Assembly (NCBI GenBank): GCA_030841105.1
Contig: JAVEDE010000087.1
Span: 1-64,000, forward strand
DNA length: 64,000 bases
Source of the DNA: Pyrinomonadaceae bacterium
GTDB lineage: Bacteria > Acidobacteriota > Blastocatellia > Pyrinomonadales > Pyrinomonadaceae
Reading direction: 5' to 3'
The notes under the pieces are model-generated. The model made no database searches. It saw only the letters and a list, made by a program, of their open reading frames with translations, and was not told the origin of the DNA. How positions within the stretch are numbered: the first letter of the stretch is position 1; each line of letters begins with the position of its first letter. Shown here piece by piece: positions 24,884 through 34,009 of the stretch. The position numbers and the translations under genes are program-made.

Positions 24884-25936
24884 ATGGACTGTGGCTTGAA
24901 GCGGACGGCGCGACGCGCGACTTCAGCTTTCCTGATCGCTCTGGCGGTAACATTATGGGCAGCCCCTCACACGGGGGCTGCCCATGCTTTTGCAGGGCGC
25001 GGGCAAGCCGCGCAGAACGCCCGCCCACACCATTCAACCTTCAATTCTTTTGCACAGAGGGCACGCGGCGCGGGCATCGTTCCGGCTTCGCCGCCGCCAC
25101 TGCCAGCCCCCGCGCGTTTCCGCGAAGTCGAGGGGCGCGGGTTGCTGGTCAGAGTCTGGGTCAACAATTCCGGCCCTTACAATTTCGCCATTGACACGGG
25201 CGCGGGTGCGACGATCATCTCGCGGCGCGTGGCCGCCGAAGCGAGGGTCGCACTCGCGGGCGCGAGTTCGGTCAAGCTCAGCGGTTTGAGCGGCGTGCAG
25301 GGTTCAGAGGGCAGGGAAGCCTCGCCCGGCCGCGTCGCCATCGGCACGCCCGAAAATCTACTGCCCGCCAAAGGTCTCGCCATCGTCACCGACGCCTTGC
25401 CTTCCGACCTCGACGGCGTACTCGACCCAACCGAATCTTACTGGCCGCTCGGCTTCACGATTGATCTGCCCGGCGACACGATCAGCGCGTTCGACCCGCG
25501 CGCGAACAGCTTGCGCGGACTCGCCGAGCCGCCCGGCGGCGCAATCGTCCCGTGGCTTTTCGATGGCAGCAGCCGACGCCCGTTCGTCTCGCTCGACGCC
25601 GGACGCCGCGCCTTGCTCGACACCGGCTCTGGCTTCGGACTCGCAATCAACGACACGGCCGCACGCGCGTTCGGCATCAACTCGACCCGCGGGCGCGAGC
25701 GCGCGGGGGTGCGCGACCTCGGACGCGGAAACATCAGCGCGCGTCGCATCGAGCCGCTCACGATTCAGATCGGCTCGCTCGTCTTGCGTCGCATCCCCAC
25801 GGATTTACTCTACGGCGCGGGCGTCGGCGCGCCCGTCCTCTTGGGACGCGATGCCCTGCGCCCTTTCGAGATCAGTTTCGACCCCGTGAGCCGTCTGATA
25901 CGTCTCAGACCGGCCGACGCCTCAAGTCGTCGTTGA
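24884..25936 (+). CDS. Secreted retropepsin-like protease with two DTG motifs
   Basis: 350 aa from the ATG at 24884 (a TTG at 24869 is less likely). Signal-type hydrophobic stretch ATSAFLIALAVTLWAAPHTGAAHA, then two aspartyl-protease halves: FAIDTGAGATIIS and ALLDTGSGFGLAIN, each followed by a hydrophobic-Gly strand, the second ending in VLLGRDAL. The arrangement resembles a pepsin-like pseudo-dimer. It is the second double-retropepsin protein in the window (compare 7643-9382). Probably periplasmic or exported. A short hairpin follows at 25951-25973. Confidence 0.82.
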   Translation: MDCGLKRTARRATSAFLIALAVTLWAAPHTGAAHAFAGRGQAAQNARPHHSTFNSFAQRARGAGIVPASPPPLPAPARFREVEGRGLLVRVWVNNSGPYNFAIDTGAGATIISRRVAAEARVALAGASSVKLSGLSGVQGSEGREASPGRVAIGTPENLLPAKGLAIVTDALPSDLDGVLDPTESYWPLGFTIDLPGDTISAFDPRANSLRGLAEPPGGAIVPWLFDGSSRRPFVSLDAGRRALLDTGSGFGLAINDTAARAFGINSTRGRERAGVRDLGRGNISARRIEPLTIQIGSLVLRRIPTDLLYGAGVGAPVLLGRDALRPFEISFDPVSRLIRLRPADASSRR

Positions 25937-25950
25937 CGCCTCGATCCGGC

Positions 25951-25973
25951 GGGTTAAGGTGAAGTCTTAACCC
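25951..25973 (+). terminator. Short GGTTAAG hairpin after the retropepsin gene
   Basis: GGGTTAAG pairs with CTTAACCC around the loop GTGAAGT, with GC-rich flanks that can extend it. There is no T-run, so it is a weak terminator candidate. Confidence 0.4.
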
Positions 25974-26070
25974 CGGCCGCGCCGCCCTATTCAGGAAAGC
26001 CTTGAAGCCGTCGCCCGCAAGCCACACACAGGCTTCGTCTTAAATTCCCTGAAAATTCCCTGAAAATTCA

Positions 26071-26099
26071 TTGACACGCCCCCGCCGCGTGGGTAACAT
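26071..26099 (+). promoter_or_regulatory. Promoter of the MerR-family gene
   Basis: TTGACA (26071-26076), 17-base spacer, TAACAT (26094-26099). Just upstream lie three AAATTCC(C/A)TG-like direct repeats (26042-26072) that could be an UP element or regulator site. Confidence 0.68.
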
Positions 26100-26212
26100 G
26101 GCGGCAGCAACGGGCGCACCCGACATCGGGCGATGCGCCGAAATCAGTTCACTTTAAAGTTTCCGGCCGGGGCTGCGCACAGCTTCCGGCGAAATGGCTT
26201 CTCCGTAAAACC

Positions 26213-26779
26213 ATGAACCGCGCCGCCGTCTACATTCCCGAAAAGCTGTTCTTCAAGATCGGCGAAGTGTGCGACATCACAGGTGTGCAAGCGCACGTGT
26301 TGCGCTACTGGGAGTCGGAATTTCCCATGCTCGCGCCGCAGAAGAATCGCGCCGGGCAGCGCACCTATCGCAAGCGCGACGTGGAGATGGCCTTGCGCAT
26401 CAAGGAACTGCTCTACGAAGACCAGTACACCATCGCCGGGGCGAAGAAGAAACTGGCGAGCGAGATTCGCGGGGCGAGTAAACTCAAAGTAGTCACGCCC
26501 GACATGAACGCCGCGAGCGTCGCCGGTGAAGAATTACCGCCGGAGTTGACCGCCGCACACACGTCGTCGTCGCAAACGCAAACGCAAATGCAGCCGAGCG
26601 TGCCTGCGGCACTCGCTGCGCCTTCATACGCGAGCGACGAGGAAGTCGCCCCCGCCGAACCGAGCGTGCCGCTCACGGACGAACGCCGCGCCGCCCTGCG
26701 CCGCCTGCGCGAGCACATGCGCGAACTCATCTCGCTGCTCGACGCCTCCGAAAGCAAAAGCGACCCGCGCCGTAAGTAG
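26213..26779 (+). CDS. MerR-family transcriptional regulator
   Basis: 188 aa. Winged-helix MerR domain at residues 10-80: [57 protein letters not shown], the standard helix-turn-helix and wing, with the [10 protein letters not shown] recognition helix extension. The C-terminal part is a low-complexity Ser/Thr/Pro segment and a final helix ([19 protein letters not shown]). This HTH-only form without a metal-binding loop is close to the HTH_MerR-SF proteins placed beside tRNA genes in many bacteria. It is followed within 100 bases by tRNA-Pro, a conserved-looking pairing. Target genes unknown. Confidence 0.86.
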   Translation: MNRAAVYIPEKLFFKIGEVCDITGVQAHVLRYWESEFPMLAPQKNRAGQRTYRKRDVEMALRIKELLYEDQYTIAGAKKKLASEIRGASKLKVVTPDMNAASVAGEELPPELTAAHTSSSQTQTQMQPSVPAALAAPSYASDEEVAPAEPSVPLTDERRAALRRLREHMRELISLLDASESKSDPRRK

Positions 26780-26838
26780 TTTCCCACGCGCCGCGCAAGC
26801 AGTTTCCCGCGCTCATGTGCCAACCAGCCCCGCGCCAT

Positions 26839-26866
26839 TTGACAAAAATAATTTTCCAGAGATACT
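26839..26866 (+). promoter_or_regulatory. Promoter of tRNA-Pro
   Basis: TTGACA (26839-26844), 16-base spacer, GATACT (26861-26866), 12 bases before the mature tRNA 5' end. Start site would be at or just before base 1 of the tRNA. Confidence 0.66.
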
Positions 26867-26878
26867 AAACAACGCAGA

Positions 26879-26952
26879 CGGGATGTGGCGCAGCCTGGTA
26901 GCGCGCACCCTTGGGGTGGGTGAGGCCCCGAGTTCGAATCTCGGCATCCCGA
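26879..26952 (+). tRNA. tRNA-Pro (anticodon GGG)
   Basis: 74 bases folding as a tRNA: acceptor CGGGATG/CATCCCG, D arm GCGC-AGCCTGGTA-GCGC, anticodon stem CACCC/GGGTG with loop TTGGGGT giving anticodon GGG, T arm CCGAG-TTCGAAT-CTCGG. CCA is not encoded. The promoter and an intrinsic terminator surround it closely. Confidence 0.95.
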
Positions 26953-26957
26953 TCAGA

Positions 26958-26996
26958 AAAAGGCTCGCAACTCTTATCAAGAGTTGCGAGCCTTTT
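26958..26996 (+). terminator. Intrinsic terminator of tRNA-Pro
   Basis: Perfect 18-bp stem, AAAAGGCTCGCAACTCTT (26958-26975) with 26979-26996, 3-base loop, ending in TTTT and more T's (CGCTTTTG). Confidence 0.92.
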
Positions 26997-27040
26997 CGCT
27001 TTTGCCTGAGAGGGCGGGAACTTTTGCGCCTGTCGCCTGT

Positions 27041-27244
27041 TCAGTCGTGCGTACGCGAATCGTCGTTCCACCACTTGCTGTTCCACCAGACGAGCGCCGC
27101 TCCGAGAGTAAACAGGAGGGCTGTGACGAACACGTTAAGTGAATTCCCCGCGCGTACCGGCGGGGCGTTCTCGCTAAGGCCATGAAAAATCTGCACCAAC
27201 CCCATGACGATAAAAAACAATCCGGCCATCTTCCTAGCGTTCAT
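27041..27244 (-). CDS. Small two-helix membrane protein
   Basis: 67 aa from the ATG at 27244, which has GAGGAG eight bases upstream; a longer in-frame reading to 27334 has no such signal. Two hydrophobic segments, AGLFFIVMGLVQIFHGL and LNVFVTALLFTLGAALVWW, are joined by a short polar loop. The charged ends (MNARKM and WNDDSRTHD) suggest an inner-membrane hairpin. No family recognised. It lies between the tRNA and OsmC genes. Confidence 0.68.
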   Translation of the reverse strand: MNARKMAGLFFIVMGLVQIFHGLSENAPPVRAGNSLNVFVTALLFTLGAALVWWNSKWWNDDSRTHD

Positions 27245-27387
27245 GCTGTGTTCTCCTCGCTGCGACCTTGGAATGCTTGGGACGTTAGACGCCGCCCCTG
27301 AATGAAAGTTCCCGTCTCCGCACCGCCGACGCATGATGGCGGTGAAGTCTCTCCCGTTGAAGTTACGTCGGAACTCCAGCTAACGGA

Positions 27388-27822
27388 TTACTCTTCTTTT
27401 GCGTCCGCGATGACGATCTCGGAGGTCAGAGTTTTATGGACGGGGCACTTATGCGCGATCTCCTGCAAGCGCGCGTGCTGTTCCGCCGTGAGGAGCGCGC
27501 CTTCGATCTGGACGGAGCGTTCGATGCGGTGGACGAAGCCGCCGGGGTCTGACTCACACTCGGCGCAGTCGGCGGCGTGGATGCGTCGCTGGCTGAGTTT
27601 GACGGTGACGCGTTCGAGCGGCCACTCCTTGCGCCGCGCGTAGAGCGTGAGGGTCATGGAGATGCAACTGCCGAGCGCGGCGAGCAGCAGCGTGTACGGG
27701 TCTGCGCCCGCGCCGTCGCCGCCGAGACTCTTGGGTTCGTCCGTGATGAAACTCTGCGCGCCGTCGCCGTAGCGCACTTCGTTCCGGAGGTTCGTGCGGG
27801 AAGTGACGGTCACGTCGGCCAT
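27388..27822 (-). CDS. OsmC/Ohr-family thiol peroxidase-like protein
   Basis: 144 aa. The two redox cysteines of the family are present: Cys53 in ALGSCISMTL and Cys126 in AHKCPVHKTL. The DPYTLLLAALGSC motif is diagnostic of the OsmC-like fold. It would reduce organic hydroperoxides using lipoyl or thiol donors in the cytoplasm. It may be the YhfA-like branch, because the KCPVHKTL form is typical there. Monocistronic, minus strand, no regulator such as OhrR nearby. Confidence 0.9.
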   Translation of the reverse strand: MADVTVTSRTNLRNEVRYGDGAQSFITDEPKSLGGDGAGADPYTLLLAALGSCISMTLTLYARRKEWPLERVTVKLSQRRIHAADCAECESDPGGFVHRIERSVQIEGALLTAEQHARLQEIAHKCPVHKTLTSEIVIADAKEE

Positions 27823-27944
27823 AAAGTTTCTCCTGTTTAGACGGGCGCGTGAGTCTCGTTAGTAAACGGCGCGCGGGTCAGTTGCGCCAGCATAAATTGA
27901 CGCCGACCTCGCGCGCCTGTGCCCGTTCCAACGATTGCGCCATC

Positions 27945-29978
27945 TTACCAAATCTGGCAGAGGTCTTTCCCCTCGCGCAGCATGGGGTCGCCCGACTTGC
28001 AGCCGAAGGCGCGCGCGAAGACGGGGAAGTTGGCGAGCGGGCCGTTGACGCGAAACTTCGGCAGCGGGTGCGGGTCGGTCTGCACGATCAGCCGCGCCTG
28101 TTCGGGGCGGATGTTCGTCGCCCACGAGTAAGCGTAGCCGATGAAGAAACGCTGTTCGGGCGTGAATCCGTCGAGACTCGCCGGACGCGGCTTGCCTTCC
28201 AAAGACTTCTGCCACGCGGCGTAGGCGATGACCAGCCCGCCGAGGTCTGCGATTGATTCGCCCGCGACGAGTTGGCCGTTGTGCGTCAGCCCCTTCTCGA
28301 CCTCGAACCCGTTGAACTGATCAATGATGCACTGCGCGCGTTCCTTGAAATTCTTCGCGTCCTCTTCCGTCCACCAGTCTTTGAGGTTGCCCTGCGCGTC
28401 GTAGCGGCGACCCTGATCGTCGAAGCCGTGCGTCAGTTCGTGGCCGATGACCGAGCCGATCGCGCCGTAGTTGACCGCGTCGTCAAACTTCGGATCGAAG
28501 AAGGGCGCTTGCAGGATGCCTGCGGGGAAGGCGATCTCGTTGGTCGCCGCGTTGTAGTAGGCGTTGACCTGCGGGACTGTCATCAACCACTCGGCCTTGT
28601 CCACGGGCGCGCCGACCTTGCGCAGGTCGCGGCGATTCTCGAACGCGCTCGCGTGCATCCGGTTCGCGGCATAAGAGCGGCGTTCGACGGTGAGCGCGGA
28701 GTAGTCGCGCCAGCGGTCTGGGTATCCGATCTTGCGTATGAAGGTGTCGAGTTTGGCGGCGGCCTGTTTGCGCGTCGCGTCGCTCATCCACGCGAGCGCG
28801 GAGAGATCGTCGTGCAACGCGCTCGTCAGGTTGGAGACGAGTTCGAGCGCGCGTGCTTTGGCGGCGGGTGGGAAGGCGCGTTTGACGTAGACCTCGCCGA
28901 GTGCCTCGCCGAGCGCGCCGTCTGTCGCAGCAACGCAACGCTTCCAACGCGGCAACTGCTCGGTCGTGCCGCGCAGCGTCTTCTGGTAAAAGTTGAAATC
29001 CGCTTCGACGAAGGCGCGCGGCAAGGTCGAGGCGAAGTCGTCGAGGACGCGCCAGCGCAGGTAAGTCTTCCACTCGTCGAGCGAAGCGGCGGCGAGTTGC
29101 TGGTTGGCGCGCTCGAAGTATTTCGGCTGGCCGACGTTGATGTCCGTGGGACGCGTGAGGCCGATGGTTTTGAAATAAGTTGACCAGTCGAAGTTCGGCG
29201 CGGAGGCTTGAAGCTGCGCGCGCGTCTGCCGGTGATAGACGTTGTCGGGGTCGCGGCGGTCAACGCGTGGCATCCAACTTTCCGCCAGCCGCTTTTCAAA
29301 ATTAAAGATTGTCTGCGCGTTGGCCGTGGACGTTGCCGCGTCCGCTCCGGCGAGCGCGAACATGCGCGCGACGTGCTTCAAGTATTCTTCGCGGATGTGC
29401 TTCTTCTCGTCGTCGTCTTTGGTGTAGTACTCGCCTTCGGGCAGTCCGAGTCCGCCCTGCCAGATTTCAAAGATGACTTCGGCGCTGTTCTTCGCGTCCT
29501 GCTTCGAATCGGAGATGAAGAGAGCGTTGACGCCGATGTCGTGCAGGTGCGCGATGAGCGCGGGCAACTGCCGCTTGTCTTTCAACGCAGCGATGCGCGC
29601 CAGTTCGGCGGCGAGCGGTTTCAACCCTTCGGCCTCGATCTTTTCTTCGGCCATGCAGCTCGCGTAAAAGTCGCCGACCTTCTGTTCGCTGCTGCCCCGC
29701 GCGGCCTTCGTGTTTTTAGACGCCGCTTCCAAAATCTCGTGCAGCACGTCGCGGTTCTTCTCCGCGAGCACGCTGTCCGTGCCCCACGACGAGAACGAAG
29801 CGGGGATCGGGTTGGCCGCGAGCCAGCCGCCGACGGCGTACTGGTAAAAATCCTGACAGGGAGCGACGTTTCGATCAACCGCGCCCAGATTGATCGCCGT
29901 CTGCGCGGCGACGAGTTGAGCGGTCAGGAAGATCGTGAACAGGGAAGCGAGAAGCGAATTGCCGTGTCTGAAGCGCAT
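27945..29978 (-). CDS. M13-family zinc endopeptidase (neprilysin/PepO-like), secreted
   Basis: 677 aa. The ATG at 29978 has AGGAG seven bases upstream and starts a signal peptide (LLASLFTIFLTAQLVAA). Neprilysin marks: APCQDFYQYAVGGWL near the N-terminus, NAYYNAATNEIAFPAGILQAPFF, then the zinc site HELTH with His513, Glu514, His517 in VIGHELTHGFDDQG, and the third ligand in AGESIADLGGL. C-terminus ends KDLCQIW, the conserved M13 C-terminal motif. Cleaves oligopeptides in the periplasm or outside the cell. Extension to 30206 (leader-like Arg/Pro) is rejected. It is divergent from sucC. Confidence 0.93.
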   Translation of the reverse strand: MRFRHGNSLLASLFTIFLTAQLVAAQTAINLGAVDRNVAPCQDFYQYAVGGWLAANPIPASFSSWGTDSVLAEKNRDVLHEILEAASKNTKAARGSSEQKVGDFYASCMAEEKIEAEGLKPLAAELARIAALKDKRQLPALIAHLHDIGVNALFISDSKQDAKNSAEVIFEIWQGGLGLPEGEYYTKDDDEKKHIREEYLKHVARMFALAGADAATSTANAQTIFNFEKRLAESWMPRVDRRDPDNVYHRQTRAQLQASAPNFDWSTYFKTIGLTRPTDINVGQPKYFERANQQLAAASLDEWKTYLRWRVLDDFASTLPRAFVEADFNFYQKTLRGTTEQLPRWKRCVAATDGALGEALGEVYVKRAFPPAAKARALELVSNLTSALHDDLSALAWMSDATRKQAAAKLDTFIRKIGYPDRWRDYSALTVERRSYAANRMHASAFENRRDLRKVGAPVDKAEWLMTVPQVNAYYNAATNEIAFPAGILQAPFFDPKFDDAVNYGAIGSVIGHELTHGFDDQGRRYDAQGNLKDWWTEEDAKNFKERAQCIIDQFNGFEVEKGLTHNGQLVAGESIADLGGLVIAYAAWQKSLEGKPRPASLDGFTPEQRFFIGYAYSWATNIRPEQARLIVQTDPHPLPKFRVNGPLANFPVFARAFGCKSGDPMLREGKDLCQIW

Positions 29979-30125
29979 GAGTTGACTCCTAAGGGAAAAA
30001 GTCAGGCCGGGTACGAGTGTTTGATACGGACGAACGGCGGGCGGAGTTTCCGTGGGCGCGGAAAGAATACAGGGACGAGGACGTGGGTTTGAAGACGAGC
30101 GCGGGCGCACCGTTGAAGTAGTGGC

Positions 30126-30155
30126 TTGCAGTCGCGCGCGGCGTGCGGCTACACT
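30126..30155 (+). promoter_or_regulatory. Promoter of sucC
   Basis: TTGCAG (30126-30131), 18-base spacer, TACACT (30150-30155), 69 bases before the sucC ATG. Lies in the 245-base divergent region with the M13 gene. Confidence 0.5.
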
Positions 30156-30223
30156 CCACAGCGTTCCACTACACAAAAATTTGCGGCGGCTGACGCGTCG
30201 CCACACGAGCGAGAGGATCGAGG

Positions 30224-31396
30224 ATGAAGATTCACGAGTATCAAGGCAAAGAGTTGTTGCGGAAGTTCGGCGTGCCCGTCCCGCGCGGTATTGTAGCGCA
30301 CACGCCCGAAGAGGCTTTCAACGCGGCGAAGGAATTGGGGACGGACGTGGTTGTCGTCAAGGCGCAGATTCACGCGGGCGGGCGCGGCAAGGGCGGCGGC
30401 GTCAAACTCGCCAAGTCGCCCGAAGAGGCGCGCGACCTCGCATCACAGATTCTCGGCATGCAACTCGTCACGCACCAGACCTCGCCGGAAGGGCAAGAGG
30501 TGCGCGTGCTCTTGGTCGAAGAGGGCTTGCCGATTGATAAGGAATTTTATCTCGGCATCGTGCTGGATCGCGCGTCGGGGCGGCCGGTCTTCATGGCCTC
30601 GTCGGCGGGCGGCATGGACATCGAAGAGGTGGCCGCGCACACGCCCGAAAAGATTCTCAAAGAGGCAATTGACCCGGCCGTCGGCTTTCGCCCCTATCAG
30701 GCGCGCGCGCTGGCCTTCGGCCTCGGCCTCCCCGCCGAACTCGTCAATCAGGCCGCGACGTTCATGCAGACGCTCTACACGGCCTACGAGCAGATGGACG
30801 CGTCGCTTCTGGAGATCAACCCGTTTCTCCTGACGAAAGACAAACGCCTCATCGCGCTCGACGCCAAAGTCAACTTCGACGACAACGCGATGTTCCGCCA
30901 CAAAGACTTCGCGGCCTTACGCGACCTCAACGAAGAAGAGCCGCTCGAAATCGAAGCCTCGAAGTTCGACCTCAACTACATCAAGCTCGACGGCAACATC
31001 GCCTGCATGGTCAATGGCGCGGGGCTGGCGATGGCGACCATGGACATCATCAAACTCGCGGGCGGCGAACCGGCCAACTTTTTGGACGTGGGTGGTGGCG
31101 CGTCGCAAGAGCGCGTCGAGGCGGCGTTCAAGATTCTGCTTGCCGACGAGAACGTCGAGGCCGTCCTCATCAACATCTTCGGCGGCATCGTGCGCTGCGA
31201 CATGGTGGCGCGCGGCGTGGTCGGCGCGGCGAAGAACTTGGGCTTGAGTCTCCCGGTCGTCGTCCGGCTCGAAGGCACGAACGTCGAAGAAGGCCAGCGC
31301 GTGATCCGCGAATCCGGCCTTAACTTCGTCGTCGCCAAAGGCATGCAGGACGCCGCCGAGAAGGTGGTCGCGGCGGCGAAGCAAAAGGCAGCTTGA
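30224..31396 (+). CDS. sucC: Succinyl-CoA synthetase beta subunit
   Basis: 390 aa, the usual length. [22 protein letters not shown] is the conserved N-terminus of the ATP-grasp domain. Other marks: [74 protein letters not shown], and the [13 protein letters not shown] loop of the second domain. With SucD it makes succinyl-CoA and GDP/ATP interconversion in the TCA cycle. Unusually sucD is 3.2 kb downstream and separated by four other genes. A heptamer hairpin follows its stop immediately. Confidence 0.96.
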   Translation: MKIHEYQGKELLRKFGVPVPRGIVAHTPEEAFNAAKELGTDVVVVKAQIHAGGRGKGGGVKLAKSPEEARDLASQILGMQLVTHQTSPEGQEVRVLLVEEGLPIDKEFYLGIVLDRASGRPVFMASSAGGMDIEEVAAHTPEKILKEAIDPAVGFRPYQARALAFGLGLPAELVNQAATFMQTLYTAYEQMDASLLEINPFLLTKDKRLIALDAKVNFDDNAMFRHKDFAALRDLNEEEPLEIEASKFDLNYIKLDGNIACMVNGAGLAMATMDIIKLAGGEPANFLDVGGGASQERVEAAFKILLADENVEAVLINIFGGIVRCDMVARGVVGAAKNLGLSLPVVVRLEGTNVEEGQRVIRESGLNFVVAKGMQDAAEKVVAAAKQKAA

Positions 31397-31401
31397 GGAA
31401 G

Positions 31402-31502
31402 AAGGGGAAGGGGTAAAGGGTAAGGGGCAAAGGTTAAAGCAAGACGCCCCGCTCCGGTTATTTTGTTTTCCCTTTGCCCCTTACCCTTTACCCCTTACCC
31501 TT
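31402..31502. repeat. Heptamer inverted array, GGGTAAA/GGGGAAG type
   Basis: Left arm 31402-31433 and right arm 31471-31502 pair over 32 bases with one mismatch, loop 37 bases. Units are AAGGGGT, AAAGGGT, AAGGGGC. It begins six bases after the sucC stop and ends six bases before the next ATG, with no Shine-Dalgarno between. Confidence 0.88.
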
Positions 31503-31508
31503 GATTTT

Positions 31509-31940
31509 ATGAACCGCTGGCTCAAAATCCTCGTCCTCATCAGTCGCTTCGGGTTGGCGGCGATGTGGTTGTTTGCGGCGGGGGCGAAGCTCTACACATT
31601 GGAAGAGTTTACTTTCAACTTGACGAACCTCGTGCGGGAGAGTCTGGCGTCGCCGGTAGCGATCACGGTCATCGCGGCGGAGATCGTCGCCGCCGTGCTG
31701 CTCATCGTCCCGCGCACGGCGCGACACGGCGCGGCGTTGACGGCGTTGATGCTCGTCGGCTTCGCGCTCTATGGCCTGTACTACGTCTACGTGGCGCACG
31801 GCGAGCCGCTCGAATGCGGCTGCTTCGGCGGCATCATCGGCAGCCAACTCGGCGTCAAGACCGCGCTCAGAAATTTGTTGCTGCTCGTGCCCGCCGCGCT
31901 CGTCTTCTTCGGCACGCCCCGCCTGCGCCGGTTCGAGTGA
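31509..31940 (+). CDS. MauE/DoxX-like membrane protein
   Basis: 143 aa. Four hydrophobic helices (ILVLISRFGLAAMWLFAA, AITVIAAEIVAAVLLIV, GAALTALMLVGFALYGLYYVYVA, LLLLVPAALVFF). The loop ECGCFGGIIG is characteristic of MauE-type proteins in which a CxC/Cys pair probably exchanges disulphides with thioredoxin-like partners. MauE proper helps mature methylamine dehydrogenase; homologues elsewhere are more general redox-membrane proteins. Here no mau genes are nearby. The gene starts nine bases from the hairpin with no Shine-Dalgarno. It runs into the next gene without a gap. Confidence 0.78.
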   Translation: MNRWLKILVLISRFGLAAMWLFAAGAKLYTLEEFTFNLTNLVRESLASPVAITVIAAEIVAAVLLIVPRTARHGAALTALMLVGFALYGLYYVYVAHGEPLECGCFGGIIGSQLGVKTALRNLLLLVPAALVFFGTPRLRRFE

Positions 31941-31979
31941 GTGAGGCGTGCGTCCGGCGTCGCGGATGACGTGCGTGCG

Positions 31980-32447
31980 ATGGTGAATGTGATGGGAATG
32001 AGACTGAGAAATTTAACTCTGTGCGTCGCCGCCTTGATGCTCGTCTGCGCGCAGCCGGTTGCCGCGACGGGGCGCGGGGCGCGGGACGGGCGCGCGGCGC
32101 AGACGATGGGTGCGCGTCTGGTTGAGACGGTAGACGTGCGCGTCGGGCGGGAAGCGACGGTGAGCGCGCGCAAGTTTAAGATCAGGTTCGTCGCCGTGCG
32201 CGAGGATTCGCGCTGCCCGGAAGGCGTGCAGTGCGTCTGGGCGGGCAACGCGCGCGTCGCCGTGAAGTTGAACGGTGCGGGTGGCAGACCCGTCACCATC
32301 GAACTCAACACGATGACCGAGCCGCGCGAGGTCACTTTCGCCAACTACAACGTCAAGTTAACGAACCTCGCGCCGCGCCCCGTAGCAAAGGGTCAGCCAA
32401 AGCCGCGCGATTACGTGGCGACTTTCACCGTCTCTAAAAGAAGCTGA
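31980..32447 (+). CDS. Secreted protein with conserved DSRCPxxxxCVWAGxA motif
   Basis: Up to 155 aa from the ATG at 31980; in-frame ATGs at 31992 and 31998 are also possible, and 31998 gives the neatest signal peptide (MRLRNLTLCVAALMLVCAQPVAA). The mature part has a beta-rich domain with VREDSRCPEGVQCVWAGNARVAV, a motif I remember from secreted proteins of Acidobacteriota and Bacteroidota, probably with a Cys-Cys disulphide. Function unknown. Same strand as MauE and only a short gap, so possibly co-expressed; a disulphide substrate of the MauE-like protein would be a reasonable guess but is not shown. Confidence 0.68.
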   Translation: MVNVMGMRLRNLTLCVAALMLVCAQPVAATGRGARDGRAAQTMGARLVETVDVRVGREATVSARKFKIRFVAVREDSRCPEGVQCVWAGNARVAVKLNGAGGRPVTIELNTMTEPREVTFANYNVKLTNLAPRPVAKGQPKPRDYVATFTVSKRS

Positions 32448-32537
32448 ACGCTCGACGGGTTAATAAAGCTGATCACCCGTCGAGTTAACATTGAGCACTC
32501 GTCGGGTTTAACAGCGGCGACCCGGTTGAGTTAAGCG
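32446..32537. repeat. About 24-bp tandem repeats with TCGRGTTAA core (site 1)
   Basis: Four degenerate units, TTAA at 32460, 32485, 32508 and 32531 (spacing 25, 23, 23). The cores read TCGACGGGTTAA, CGTCGAGTTAA, CGTCGGGTTTAA and CGGTTGAGTTAA. CTCGACGGG/CCCGTCGAG also gives a 9-bp hairpin between the first two. Same core as sites at 43885 and 46988. Confidence 0.66.
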
Positions 32538-32582
32538 TTCGGCGGCGCGCGTTAGGATTCCCGCAGGCAGTTTGGAGAATAA

Positions 32583-33986
32583 ATGGCGACACTTTCTTTC
32601 TGGGGCGGAGTCGGCACGGTGACCGGCTCGAAGTATTTGATCGAAGGCGGGCGCGGGCGCGTGCTCATTGACTGCGGGTTGTTTCAGGGCTTCAAAGAAC
32701 TGCGCGAGCGCAACTGGCAAGACCCGCCCTTCGACCCCGCCACGCTCGATGCCGTGCTCATCACGCACGCGCACATAGACCACACGGGCTACCTGCCGCG
32801 CCTCGTCGCGCTCGGCTTCAAAGGGCCGGTCTACTGTTCGCGCGGCACTTCGGAACTGCTCAAGATCATGCTCCCCGACAGCGCGCGTTTGCAGGAAGAG
32901 GACGCCGCGTATCGCAACCGCCACAACCTCTCGCGCCACGCGCCCGCCCTCCCGCTCTACACCGAAGAGGACGCGCGCGACGCGCTCAACTTGATGCGGC
33001 CGCTGCCGAACACGGGCGAGTCGGCGGAAGTCGCGCCGGGCATCCGCGCGGGCTTTCGCATCGCCGGACACATCCTCGGTTCGAGTCTCGTCCTCGTCGA
33101 GATCGAGGGCGCAGGCACGGACGGCAAGGGGCGCAGCGTTCTGTTCTCCGGCGACCTCGGCCACTACGACCAACCGATCATACGCGACCCTGTTGCGCCG
33201 CCCGCGTGCGACTACATGCTCGTCGAATCAACTTACGGCGACCGCCTGCACGACCCGGCCGACCCCAAAGAGGAACTCGCGCGCATCATCAACGAGACGA
33301 AGGAGCGCGGGGGCGTCGTGCTCATCCCCGCCTTCGCCATCGGGCGCACGCAGGAGATGGTCTATCTCATCCGCGAACTCGAAGACGAGAAGCGCATCCC
33401 GGTGCTCCCCGTCCGCGTTGATTCGCCCATGGCCGCCGCCGCGACGCAGGTCTACAGCCGCCGCACCGAGGAGCAGGACGAAGACTACGCGAGCATTCTC
33501 CGCCAGAGACGACACCCCTTGCGCACGCACTCGATGATCACGGCCTCTTCGCGCGAAGAGTCGAAGAAGCTGAACGAGGAACGCGGGTCGCGCATCATCA
33601 TCTCGGCGTCGGGCATGATGACGGGCGGGCGCGTGCTCCACCACGCGCAGCGTTACTTGCCCGACGAGAGATCAACCATCATCTTCGTCGGCTATCAGGC
33701 CGCCGGGACTATCGGCCGGAAAATACTCGACGGCGCGCACGAAGTGAGCATCTTCAAAAACATGATCCCCGTGCGTTGCCACAAGGAACGCATCGGCGGT
33801 TTTTCCGCACACGCCGACTACGCCGAAGTGCTGCGCTGGCTCGAAGGCATGCCCGCCGCCCCGCGCCGCTCCTTCACCACGCACGGCGAACCCAACGCCG
33901 CCCACGCCATGGCCGGGCACATCAAAGAGCGTTTCGGCTGGCGCGTTGACGCGCCGGAGTACGGCGACGTGATCGAACTGGAGTAA
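32583..33986 (+). CDS. Beta-CASP metallo-beta-lactamase RNase (CPSF/TTHA0252-like)
   Basis: 467 aa. Metallo-beta-lactamase domain with HAHIDH at 62-67 and later GDLGHYD; beta-CASP insertion with PAFAIGRTQE, DSPMA, IIISASGMMTGGRVLHHAQRYLPD; and the C-terminal GGFSAHADYAEVLRWLEG. These are the RNA-nuclease motifs I-IV and A-C of the CPSF73/RNase J superfamily. It should cut or trim RNA, in the manner of the Thermus TTHA0252 endonuclease. A tandem repeat region lies just upstream. Probably monocistronic or the end of the sucC operon. Confidence 0.9.
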   Translation: MATLSFWGGVGTVTGSKYLIEGGRGRVLIDCGLFQGFKELRERNWQDPPFDPATLDAVLITHAHIDHTGYLPRLVALGFKGPVYCSRGTSELLKIMLPDSARLQEEDAAYRNRHNLSRHAPALPLYTEEDARDALNLMRPLPNTGESAEVAPGIRAGFRIAGHILGSSLVLVEIEGAGTDGKGRSVLFSGDLGHYDQPIIRDPVAPPACDYMLVESTYGDRLHDPADPKEELARIINETKERGGVVLIPAFAIGRTQEMVYLIRELEDEKRIPVLPVRVDSPMAAAATQVYSRRTEEQDEDYASILRQRRHPLRTHSMITASSREESKKLNEERGSRIIISASGMMTGGRVLHHAQRYLPDERSTIIFVGYQAAGTIGRKILDGAHEVSIFKNMIPVRCHKERIGGFSAHADYAEVLRWLEGMPAAPRRSFTTHGEPNAAHAMAGHIKERFGWRVDAPEYGDVIELE

Positions 33987-34009
33987 ACAGGCGCACCGTG
34001 CGGAGTTGA

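Noticed and set aside
25951-25973. Firm terminator call after the retropepsin gene
   Set aside because: Kept only at low confidence because the stem is 8 bp and there is no T-run.
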